A DNA stretch of 64,000 bases from Bolinopsis microptera (Eukaryota; Ctenophora; Tentaculata; Lobata; Bolinopsidae), in assembly GCF_026151205.1 (NCBI RefSeq), contig NC_087080.1:3079096-3143095 (forward strand), written 5' to 3'. A program made the translations under genes and the position numbers. The notes under the pieces were generated by a model, which was not told the origin of the DNA, made no database searches, and saw only the letters and a list, made by a program, of their open reading frames with translations. Shown here piece after piece: positions 22,053 through 31,274 of the stretch. Numbering within the stretch: the stretch's first letter is position 1; each line of letters begins with the position of its first letter.

Positions 22053-23330
22053 GGCGAATTGAAGCAACGAATGCAATAAGTGGTGTGAGAGTAGGCCGGC
22101 CTCCAGGAAAACTGATTCTTGTGCCCGGAGTTGATGGCATTGTTGTATGGTAGTGAGCTAATTTGGATGCTGGTGTTGTGTGTAAAGAAGTGTCATGGTT
22201 CAAAAGATTTAAAACCTGTCGTGATGCCGTGTTGTTTTAGAACTTGTGACACTCCCATTGTGGAGGAACTGCCCCCGATGGATTGTGGATCCCGAGGGGG
22301 TTAGTTCATGGAACGAGAGACGGGGGTCTGGCGTACTGCATGTACCATTGCATGAGTGCAGTGCGTCAGTACAGCAGGTTCAAGGGACACGAGAGCCTGG
22401 TATGTTGGTTTCGTTCTTTTTCTGATAGTCTCGATTTCATTTTTGGATAATTTAAGATGTTAATGACGTGGATATTTAAGTTATGTGTGTTACAGTTTTG
22501 ATAGATGAATTTTTCTTTGTTGAAGGTCATGTTTTATTATTGTTGTGATTATGTGCAATTTCCAATTTTCATTCCCTATGTGGCAAGGCAGAAACGCCAT
22601 AGATCAATATATGATCATGAGCAAGCGTAAAAGATGTTTCCTGATAGGATAAAATGAGGTAATTATCTAGCTGTTTTTATGCTGAAGTTATAGGTACGAA
22701 ATTGTAAAATAGTACAACTGATTCCGTTAAAAGTCTCAACAAAACAGATATGGGCGTATTTTGTTTTTGTTGATGTCAACCAAAGAATTCAATTTGTTTT
22801 TTGTAATGGTGTCGCTCAAAATTCGCAATTTCACGGTTTTAAAATACTTAGTTGATGCAGCTCCAAGTCTGATATCGAGAGGCTCGGACACTGGGTACTT
22901 TTTAAGAGCTCTTTGAAATTGGTGCCTTAACTTATCCAAAAATCTGTTTTTTTGATATTGATAAATAATTTAAAATTCAACCGTTTTCGTAATTTTAATG
23001 AATACTTTAACACACAGCGCATCATTTAAAAGTTGCAAAAGTAGCGGTACCGTTGCTAGAGGTACAAAAGTTCTGTATCTGTTTTTGTAAGAACTGAAAT
23101 AATATCCAAAGCTTTTATTGATATTTTGGATTCTGAGCTTTGTAATGATTCAGAGAGTTTTACGTAGTCTGTATTGTTTTTTAAAGCTTCTAGCGCAGCG
23201 TGTAACCTGTTTGATGTGCGTCACTCGAAAATAAATTGTAGAGCGTGTCTTTTCGGTATCAGATTTAGAACGGTTAGGTAGATGATTATTAGATGCACTG
23301 TTTGTGTTTTGATGTCCAGTTGAGAAAAGT
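22053..23330 (-). other. retroelement 3' region, eroded or non-coding
   Basis: Short minus-strand open pieces exist (22,736-22,939; about 23,050-23,215 with helical SLQSSESKISIKALDIIS), none with a recognisable domain. They may be remains of further coding sequence between env and the F-box frame. Confidence 0.4.
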
Positions 23331-23374
23331 GTCCATTTGTTGAGTCTCTGGTGGCCATTGTAGCCATTATAATA

Positions 23375-23483
23375 GGGACGTTAAAAACGTCGACATTGAA
23401 GTCATTTGAGGGACGTTGTGAAACGTCGACATTGAAGTCATTTTTGGGGGACGTTATGAAACGTCGACATTAAAGCCATTTTT
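23375..23483. repeat. three tandem hairpin repeats in the retroelement
   Basis: Three units of about 42 bp each carry GACGTTNNNAAACGTC, a short palindromic stem (GACGTTAAAAACGTC, GACGTTGTGAAACGTC, GACGTTATGAAACGTC), followed by GACATT.AAG.CATTT. Each unit can fold as a small stem-loop in RNA of either strand. Confidence 0.85.
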
Positions 23484-23849
23484 GCCAACTGCCAATTTAT
23501 ACAGCCAATGTTATAATGCTCGTTTTTGTGAAGTTTGAGTGAATGATTTATTCAATATTGGATTGAGCTTGTACTGATCGTGTTGAACGTTTTGGTGTTG
23601 ATGAAGTATCTGATTGGAATGATTTTGATACTGAATTTGATGTTTTGTTTTGATGAATTATGATTGACGTCTCTTCTGGTTTCTCGTCGTTATTGTCAAC
23701 TATATTCTGTCGTGGAGGTGGAACTGATCGGCTTGTTCCTCTCTAACACACTCCAGATCGTTTATTAGTCGTGTGTAACAGAAATTGGTCCTGCTTTCCG
23801 ATAAGCTGATGGATCCGTGTAAAGTTTAACTGCTGATGTTTTCTTGCAT

Positions 23850-26741
23850 TAGTCGCGAGTTCTTGAAACCACATGTTACTGTCCAGTGACGTCGTCCAGT
23901 GAATAATTTGGTAATGTCTTCCGGTCGGATAGAATACAAAACTCTACTTTGTAATTGGATTTGAGAGTACTCGTCACATGAGTAAAGTTTAGTTTCGTTG
24001 TCAGGATTGTCTATCCAATTGATCTTCTAGGAGCTTCCAATATTAATTCCAATGACTGGATTTCCGTTTCCGAAAGTCAAGGCTCCTACTGAAACTTGTG
24101 CGACATAATGTTTACAGTGTACTTCTCCCGTTTTACATTGAGAAGCTTTGCTAAGACAAGTAATCTCAGGTGCGTCTTTGTCTTTTTGGAGATATCGAGA
24201 CAGACCAGCAGTTTTAGTGGTCGAGTTTCGTTCTGACCGTTCTGCGGAGTAAAACTGATCGTCTTTAAGGTATATCCGTTTAGGAAGTTTTACTCGAAGA
24301 CAAGAGTTTCTTTGCTTTTTACAGGAACTGTAGCTGGCTCAAAGTGAGAAAGACGGCGTTAGGTTCCACGTACATTGTTGACAAGACAAAGAAGGAACTT
24401 GCGAATATCGGATTGTTGTTGACAGTTGACGAAGTACTCAAGGTCTTCTGCTAATAGTATAGCTGGAGAAGTCGGTTGTATTAACAACCCTCTATTCACT
24501 CCATGAAATTCGTAGTTGAAGTTCACCTTCTCCCTGTACTCGTCAAATACCAAGTTTTCGATAGCATACGTATACAGTGATGTAATTGCACATTGGAGTT
24601 CGTTTAGTCTCTCGTCCACGTTTTCTTGGTAATTCTTGATTAAGTAGAGAACATCTTTGTTGAATTGACGTTGTTGCACGACTTCATCATGAACTTGTTG
24701 GGTTAACTTGGAGAACTGATGATCGAGGTGAGCAATATGAGATTTAAGGTGTTTAATCTCATGTCGATTGAAGAAATTGAAGGCCATGCTTGCGAGCAAT
24801 CCAGCACCAGGGATAGCAGCAATTGCTACAGGCACTCCCCGTTTTACCTTTTTGAAAGGGGTGCTGTTAGTGATTGTTATGTCGTTTGCAGATCGTAGGT
24901 CTTCAAATCGTCTTATATTGCGTTTCCAAATGTGATCAACAGCTTGGTCTCGAGCTTTATTGAGCGTGGTATACAGTGCAGCATCCTCATGTCCGCAAAA
25001 CTCGGCTCTAGTTGCAAATCTTTCTGCACATACAATGTTTGCAATGTACGTGTGGTGTGTTACTTCGCTAATCTGTAAATTATCGAGATCGGGCTCGTCT
25101 TTTTGCGACAGTTTGAAGTCCGAAGCATTCTGGGTCACAGAAACAAAGAGCGGTGCAAGAATTGAAATGAGTGTTGTCTTATGATCTTAAGGGCTAAACG
25201 TTGGTGTTTTGTCCTCTGCTAGAGTTTTAACACAATAAAGATATTTTTCAAATTCATGCAAAGTGTTGACCGTGCAGTTGAATTGATGATTGGTTTGTTT
25301 ACTCGAACGAAGATACTGGCAAAGATTTTGCCACAATCCATGTGGTTGCTAAATCAACCCAATGTTTAGGTTTCAGAGATGTAAGACCAATAAATGATAG
25401 TCCTCTTGAAGTGTCATGACTTTCTTCTGTGGAGTGATTCATTTTTGTTCTATTTCGGCCGGCTGACTTGCGAGAAAATCGACTGATGCTTCACTTTGTG
25501 AGGGTGAGACGTCTCGATTAGTTGTTGCCCAAGTGGTCGGAAATGTAATGAGTTCCGATGTATAATTTGACACCATCAGGGGCAACGGAACTGCAAGATG
25601 TTGTTGAAGCCTTGTGGGAATATCTCCAGGTTGGTATCTATATAGCACCTGATTATGCATGAAAATATGCACCGTCGTGACTTCGCAAGATATTCGAGCG
25701 GCGTACTATTGATGTAGTACTTTCGTCTGGAGACATATACCCTTCCCTCCAGGAAGTTGTGTTTCCTCTGTAACTTACAGGTAACATGTTTGTGCAAAAT
25801 CCTGGTTTAGGTCGGCGAAACTTTATCTCCACTGGCTTGCAATGACTGACAAGAATGTATTCCGAGTTCGAAGCAACTTCTATTATTGTTGAATCATTGA
25901 AATGATGACGGAAGATATCAGTAGGAATGATAACTTCCAAGAATTGCGTTTTATGTGTTAGCTCTTGCAACAATAGTTTGATATCATCAACAGCCATCAT
26001 TGGTCCTAAAAGTTGGTGTGCAGTGACTTGGAATCCGTCAATTTCCGTTTTGTCGGGTAGTTTACTTGGGTTTTCCAAGGCAAACGATTAGGAATTATGA
26101 GATGAGACGAGGTTATTGTACTATTAAATGTTCCAATTTGTACGAACTTGGACTGTACCATTGGGTCTGGCACAATATATGTTACTGCAATCCCTTCAAT
26201 AACTTGTATCGTAACGGCAGTCTGATATATCGGCAAGGTTGGAAATAGGCTGGTGAGTGTGTGTTTTTGTGATGTACCCTTCGCTGTAATTACATGATAT
26301 TACGTCCGTCTGAACCTTTGTCATCCATTTCATAGGACAATCAAAATCTTTAATGACGGTGTCAGTTGTCCAGTTTCGTCAATGCATGATTTGGTCCTAA
26401 TCAAGTCTTGGTATTGGCTTTTCGGTAGAATCTTATTGTTTATTGTTTTTTCTGTTTCTTTGCTGCTATGTTGTGCATCTCAGCAGCTTCACTTGGAGAG
26501 ACAATGCGTTCGTTTTGAATCGTAACTTTTTTATGGTCCGTAGTATCACAGCTTTGAATTGTTCAGGCCATCTCATTAATGTAAGGTGATTTTGTGCATC
26601 ACAAATCATGGCACTTTGGCAATAAGTTATCAGCAATGTAAGAAGTAGTATTCTTTCTGTGTCGTATCGTGTCATCTGAAATATTGTTTCCGAGTCGAAG
26701 GTACCTATCCATCCTTTGGGAATCAGGGATAAGGTGATCAA
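23850..26741 (-). pseudogene. env-like membrane fusion glycoprotein region, broken by frameshifts
   Basis: Seen on the minus strand: an N-terminal piece (26,741-26,466) with a signal-like hydrophobic run ILLLTLLITYCQS; middle pieces at 26,236-26,006, 26,078-25,653 and 25,672-25,439 in different frames; then a 260-codon open piece (25,138-24,359). That last piece has a basic KKVKRG step, a Gly/Ala-rich apolar stretch (VPVAIAAIPGAGLLASMAF) and a long heptad-patterned helix. Basic cleavage site, fusion-peptide-like stretch and coiled coil in that order are typical of class I viral fusion proteins and of Env in errantivirus-like retroelements. More open sequence with cysteines continues to about 23,850 in another frame with a stop. 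At least three frame changes make this copy non-functional. I did not identify the transmembrane anchor. Family assignment is by architecture only. Confidence 0.55.
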
Positions 26742-26847
26742 TCTTATATAATTCTCCGGATCATTTTTTATGTTTCACGTGTAGCTACACATTGCACAAC
26801 TCATGACTCTGAACTGTAGGAAGACTCCACCCTACGGCTGTGTACTA

Positions 26848-27342
26848 TTATCTTATTATTTCGGGCGTGAATTGACTTTGAATCGAATGTTGGGACGGTT
26901 TAGGAGATGGTAGCTCTCTACCGCTAGCTGTAGAGTTTGACCGGGGTACGGCTTGATGGCCGCCCTGGATTTGTTGCGGTGATATAGAGCTTGCTCTATC
27001 ATTTTGCCGACGGGACAAAGTGTCAGAACTTCTGGAGAAAGTCTGGTGGCGCGGTGTTGACATCCTCTGTGACGAAAGTCTTCCCTCAGAATGGCCATTT
27101 CCGAGAGACAAGGATGAGATATACTCGCCATCAGCTTCTGCATCGGTGTTCTGGACAAGTGTTGACCGTTGGCATGGTAAAATTAGGAGCATTTCATCAT
27201 CATCCTCGTATCTTTTCAAGGTAGTAGATGGTTGCGGACCTGTCTCAATTGAGTCTCCAATGACTTGTTGTTCTTCTGATTTTTCTGATTCGAGGTTATG
27301 TTGTTCTTCTAATTCTTCTGACTTGAGTTTATGTTCTACCAT
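26848..27342 (-). CDS. polar low-complexity retroelement frame between gag and env
   Basis: About 164 codons rich in Ser, Gln, Glu and Arg with EELEEQHNLESEKSEEQQ at the start and SSQRMSTPRHQTFSRSSD later; no start ATG is obvious. No domain is recognised. By position it could be the disordered C-terminal tail of a pol polyprotein whose enzymatic part was deleted, or an accessory frame. Confidence 0.35.
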   Translation of the reverse strand: MVEHKLKSEELEEQHNLESEKSEEQQVIGDSIETGPQPSTTLKRYEDDDEMLLILPCQRSTLVQNTDAEADGEYISSLSLGNGHSEGRLSSQRMSTPRHQTFSRSSDTLSRRQNDRASSISPQQIQGGHQAVPRSNSTASGRELPSPKPSQHSIQSQFTPEIIR

Positions 27343-27496
27343 AATCTTCTTGAGTTCTTGATAGTATCGTGCATATAGTGTTTTTGTAACTGAGATGGGA
27401 CTTTTCGTGTCCTGTCGTGATATACCATAATAATCTTTCCAGTTTTAATGTTGCATACTTGCAAGGTAAATTCGGAGGACTTTGAGTCATGTTGTC

Positions 27497-27560
27497 AGTT
27501 ATAGTCAATCAGTTGTCATGTAGTCAATCAGTTGTCATGTAGTCAATCAGTTGTTATTCT
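27497..27560. repeat. triplicated 18-19-bp repeat between gag and the next frame
   Basis: TAGTCAATCAGTTGTCATG occurs about three times head to tail, the last ending TTGTTATT. It sits where pol would be expected and may mark the rearrangement point. Confidence 0.7.
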
Positions 27561-27785
27561 GACAATCGCCTCCGAGAAAAGCGACATGAAGAAGTTTCTC
27601 CGTAATAAAAAAAGCAACTATATTTCATCCGTCAAATTACAATAGGTAGTATTATTTTCCCTTATGCTGACAATTATGATCCATTATAGCAGCCATTAGT
27701 AGCTTCAAGTACATACTTGCTGTCGTTGATGGTATATACACTTCCTGTCCAAGAGATGCGGGCCACTGCTATGGAATGCAGTGTG

Positions 27786-28472
27786 CTATTTCAAGAGGGC
27801 GGTTGCGTTGGGAAATCCATCGCCTCTGATTGATCTGCTTTTCAGTTTCCCGATGATTTTCTCCAGATGTTGGCTATGCTCAACAAGTTTTGTGTAGTGG
27901 TCTAGTCCAGGTGTTGTGAGAAGCGAGTAAGCTACTTGCTCAGATCTTATTCCATTGATGAATGCATCCTGGAGTAACTCTTCTTTGGTGCTATCAGGCA
28001 TCTTCTTGCATGTAGGAATTACATTGATCTTTTTCTCGAGTCGTTCCGCAAAGTCGAGGATGGTTTCTTCTGAGCTCTGTTTGATGTTGAATAGTTCGTC
28101 GACAGACATTTTGCTATTGTAGTTAGGGTCGAGCTTCTTGACTATCATGTCCTTGGCTGCATGCCAATTTGTTGTTTGTCTATCTGTTAGGTTCAGTGAC
28201 ATAACTCTTGACAAGCTTTTGTTATCCAGAAATGTGCAGAAAACTTTGAATGAAGCAGACGGAGGAAGACCGATGACTGTGCAGTAGTTGTCGAATGCCA
28301 GTAGAAAATCGTGGATGTCATCCCCATGATAATTGTACTCATGGGGTTTCTTCCCCCCAAAAAGCTTGAAAGACTCTTGAGTCGGAGGTGCTTTATGTCC
28401 TAGTCCAGGCATATCTTTGTGGTCAAACTTGTCGTTGTCAAAATGTTTATTGTTGTGGTGAAGCATTGTCAT
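27786..28472 (-). CDS. gag-like capsid protein of the LTR retroelement
   Basis: 228 codons from ATG 28,470-28,472 to TAG at 27,786. After a His/Asp-rich start, the segment FKLFGGKKPHEYNYHGDDIHDFLLAFDNYC and later SSEETILDFAERLEKKINV, then LLQDAFINGIRSEQVAYSLL, follow the retrotransposon gag (capsid) pattern: a first helix around a W/Y...FL..F core, and the F..RL......L.....F..GL motif. Gag forms the virus-like particle. The frame stops soon after the capsid region, with no CCHC zinc knuckle and no protease, so it looks shortened at the C-terminus. It lies about 215 bp from the 5' LTR, as expected for the first gene. Confidence 0.7.
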   Translation of the reverse strand: MTMLHHNNKHFDNDKFDHKDMPGLGHKAPPTQESFKLFGGKKPHEYNYHGDDIHDFLLAFDNYCTVIGLPPSASFKVFCTFLDNKSLSRVMSLNLTDRQTTNWHAAKDMIVKKLDPNYNSKMSVDELFNIKQSSEETILDFAERLEKKINVIPTCKKMPDSTKEELLQDAFINGIRSEQVAYSLLTTPGLDHYTKLVEHSQHLEKIIGKLKSRSIRGDGFPNATALLK

Positions 28473-28667
28473 TGGTGGTTTGTAAGTAAGTGATCCAGGC
28501 GGTTGGTATGGTGTGTGTTGTGGAAAAGGTGTTGTGACATTGGTCTAAATCTGCTGAGTGCATTGGCTCATGTTGGCAGATGAAACTGACAGCGAAAATT
28601 GGCAGGAAAGGCAACAAAAGTGGTCACCAGTATAGCTCTATTCTCTAACCTGTAGTTCCCAATTTGG

Positions 28668-28685
28668 TTCGCAGTCGCAGCGCCA
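28668..28685 (-). promoter_or_regulatory. primer-binding site of the LTR retroelement
   Basis: Two bases inside the 5' LTR, the minus strand reads TGGCGCTGCGACTGCGAA. The TGGCGC start is like the serine-tRNA primer sites of several Ty3/Gypsy elements. The tRNA identity is inferred, not tested. Confidence 0.65.
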
Positions 28686-28687
28686 CT

Positions 28688-29517
28688 TGTGGGTTATGAA
28701 GAGAGAGGTGGTTGATCGTCTAGGTTTGAGATAGGTTGATTAGGTTCAGGACTTTAGTTCCAACAGACTATCTGTCTGTTCCCACAATGGAACTTGTAGG
28801 TTGCGTTGTGTTTTAGTTAGAGTGAGTTGACCAAATAATACGACTTGAAATCGGGTTGGTTGTATCAATGTATCAATGTATCAATGTATAAATGTATCAA
28901 TGTATCAATGTATCAATGTATTAATGTATCAATGTATTAACAATTAGGAACGATGATAGGTTTTACTATGTCTTTGGGATGCAGTCAGGAAGTCAAGAAG
29001 TGGGGAATTAAGGGTGTGCCCAGGGTTTAAAAAGGGTATCACTCGTGTTGGTCATTGGGCCGACACGTGTGATCCACGAGATGAGTTTCGAGTTCCTGAT
29101 TGGGGGGTCGAACGGGCTGGGCTCCAGGAAACGATTATCTTAAATGAGCATGAGCTGGACAAACGAGATCAACCAATCAGGGTTTTCCGTTTATCCATTA
29201 CTCCATTATTGCACCGTTTCCGGTACTTTAATTATCGCATCATAGACCGTTATTTCATTACTTCACAATCTATTACAAATACCCGCAATGTTATTCAGCC
29301 AAAGCTTGTTCACTTCTGGTGTCACAAATCATATAAGTGGGATTCTTTAATTATCGTCATGACCTCTAAGTGGGTTCACGCCATTGCTTTTGGCTGGCAA
29401 GTGCCGTTTGTGACCACTTGAGCTGGCAACTTGCCAATACAGGTAGACAGCTGGAAAATAGCCAACAAGGTATGGAATTATTGTAAGGCTTATAGCAAGG
29501 AGAGAAGTGGACCCACA
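28688..29517 (-). repeat. 5' LTR of the retroelement (right copy)
   Basis: Same length and ends as the left LTR; two base differences noticed. It carries the same 8-bp array at 28,861-28,940. Confidence 0.95.
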
Positions 29518-29521
29518 TGTA

Positions 29522-30063
29522 TGGGCAGCGACTTTGTAGAGTGTTACTTGGTTTAGTTCAGAAAGTTTGTTAAGAGTTACGGAAGTATCCATGGTCAATT
29601 TTGAAGTGGAGTGCCCCATCTTTAGTTGATGGAGTGAACTTAGAGAATCTGAGTAGAAGTTTATTACCTGGTTCTTGGTGTTTGCGTCATACAGTAAGGC
29701 TGCTGCTCTCTGGATAGCAAACATCTCACTCTGATTTATGGTCGCATTTATCCCAAGGTTTATCGATTGATCAATTATTGTTCTGTTGTTTCTATTGATT
29801 GTGAAGCCAGCTCCAGCCAACTGTGTGTTCGTCTGTAGAGACCCATCAGTGTACACTTTTAGGGTCGAGTCAGGGGGTGTTACCTGTGGATATTCTAGTG
29901 AGACAGTGTAGTCTGTGTTAAAATTGGTACGAGTTGTGCGGTCTAGGAGGGATAATTTGCTAGATAGTCCTAGTTTATCGATCTCTTTGTCTAGGTATTT
30001 AGCATGGGAGATAACTTTACTAGTCAGTGAGTATTGGCTGATCCAATTATTTTCAATTTTAAG
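29522..30063 (-). pseudogene. LINE A ORF2, RNase H part
   Basis: Reads SKLSLLDRTT, then VYTDGSLQTN (first catalytic Asp), NQSEMFAIQRAAALL (Glu) and FYSDSLSSLHQL (Asp), and is cut within the His-containing motif at KVAAHT by the LTR element. This is the RNase H fold of I/jockey-group LINEs. The motif's second half sits at 20,107 on the other side. Confidence 0.85.
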
Positions 30064-30069
30064 TCTGAT

Positions 30070-31268
30070 TTGATTTGATTTGAAACTTTTACAAAATAGC
30101 AAATATACAAATGTACAGCAAGTCGAACAAACATATAAAATGGGCCGAAATGTATAAATGCTATAAAGCGTGGGTCAGTGAAACAAGTACAGAGGACAAC
30201 TTTCAAAACAGGAGTTTTATGGCCGCCCAAAGTCTCAATAACATCACCTCCACCTAGTAATAAAATTATGAAATATGATAAGTGTGAAACAATCAAATAA
30301 TAAAATATTCAAAATATATAGTTGTCTCTTAAATACAGATAACGTCTGAAAATTCTTAAAATAATCATCACTCCTTCATATACTGATCAGTGTCCGAGAG
30401 TGTAACTCATGATGACTTCTTATCACGGCTACATACCTTCCCGTACCGGATGTAGTGGTCGAGATGAGTCTGTTCCGCCCTCTTCTTCTTCAGGTCAGTG
30501 ACCAGATGCTTCCTTGTTGCTCGTTCTTCACTGGATCTGTCTGGACATATCCATACATCTTTGTGCGTCTCCCTCAGTCTCCCTGTTTTCATCAGAATCT
30601 GATGAACCGCTGTTGAGCTTGGGACGGTGATCTTGACTGGTCGGATAGCCGTACTACCTGGCCTCTTCCAACCGACTCTAGTCGCTTCGAAGTGAGGTTT
30701 CTCCCCGATCTCCTCCAAAACTGCGGTAACTAGCGCTGGAAGCTGTTCTTCCTCCTCTTCTTTCAGCCCAAACACGATCAGGTTCTTGCTCCTGTCCTCC
30801 TCTGCTACACTCTTCATCACCTTCTTCAGGATTTTACTGTTGCAGACCGTACCACTTGCACTGTTCTGTTGAACAGCTGCACTATAGTTCTGAATCCCTG
30901 ACTCCACCGTTGTTTGGACTGTCTCCTCAACAGACGTCTTAAGCAACTGTAGTTGTTCGTCCTTCTGCATCAGCAGCTGGCCCTGCAGTCTGATCACCTT
31001 TTCTTTGTCTGCTAGTGCTTCCGTCTTGAAGCACTCGATGATCTCCTTCAAGAGATACATCTGACTACTCTGCCGACGAACAAGGTCCACTGCATCCACA
31101 ATCCAGCGAGACAGAGTCGTTTTATCCTTAGTCTTGATCTTTTCACGACTTTCGTAGTCAATTTCACGGTAGTCCATATGCAGGTCTTTTTCTAACTGAT
31201 CGGACCAGCGTGCAACACAGCCTTCCACATCTTCCTGTTGATCATAGTTGAACTCCTTAATCAACTCC
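30070..31268 (-). mobile_element. LINE B: ORF1-only non-LTR derivative nested in LINE A
   Basis: A 1.2-kb insert bounded by the direct duplication TCTGAT (30,064-30,069 and 31,269-31,274 on the plus strand). On the minus strand it starts inside an ORF1, ends its frame at 30,407, has about 340 bp of 3' sequence and finishes in a short AAATC repeat tail. There is no ORF2. A microsatellite-type tail is typical of CR1/L2-like LINEs. Removing it restores LINE A from TSIR to LKIENNW. Confidence 0.85.
30407..31264 (-). CDS. LINE ORF1 (RNA-binding-like) of LINE B, N-terminally truncated
   Basis: 285 codons open from the insertion junction to TGA, without an ATG at its start. The N-terminal half is helical and charged (VIRLQGQLLMQKDEQLQLLK, coiled coil). 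The C-terminal half has AEEDRSKNLIVFGLKEEEEE, VGWKRPGSTAIRPVKITVP, LMKTGRLRETHKDVWICPD and RSSEERATRKHLV. These are the signature blocks of the RRM-like ORF1 found in many animal CR1/RTE-type elements. It is uninterrupted, so the copy is young. Confidence 0.75.
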   Translation of the reverse strand: MIKEFNYDQQEDVEGCVARWSDQLEKDLHMDYREIDYESREKIKTKDKTTLSRWIVDAVDLVRRQSSQMYLLKEIIECFKTEALADKEKVIRLQGQLLMQKDEQLQLLKTSVEETVQTTVESGIQNYSAAVQQNSASGTVCNSKILKKVMKSVAEEDRSKNLIVFGLKEEEEEQLPALVTAVLEEIGEKPHFEATRVGWKRPGSTAIRPVKITVPSSTAVHQILMKTGRLRETHKDVWICPDRSSEERATRKHLVTDLKKKRAEQTHLDHYIRYGKVCSRDKKSS

Positions 31269-31274
31269 TCTGAT

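Larger units (their letters stand above)
20108..29517 (-). mobile_element. 9.4-kb LTR retroelement with gag and env-like regions, no visible pol
   Basis: Two 830-bp direct LTRs (20,108-20,937 and 28,688-29,517) start TGTGGG and end CCCACA, with a 4-bp TGTA duplication outside (20,104-20,107 and 29,518-29,521). PBS lies beside the right LTR and a polypurine tract beside the left, so transcription is leftward. Minus-strand order: gag (28,472-27,786), a polar frame (27,342-26,848), an env-like region (about 26,741-23,850, broken), an eroded stretch, an F-box-like frame (22,052-21,625), PPT. Protease, RT and integrase motifs were not found between gag and env, where only about 440 bp lie. LTRs differ at two noticed sites (20,698 versus 29,278; 20,763 versus 29,343). 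Inserted into the RNase H region of LINE A. Confidence 0.9.
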
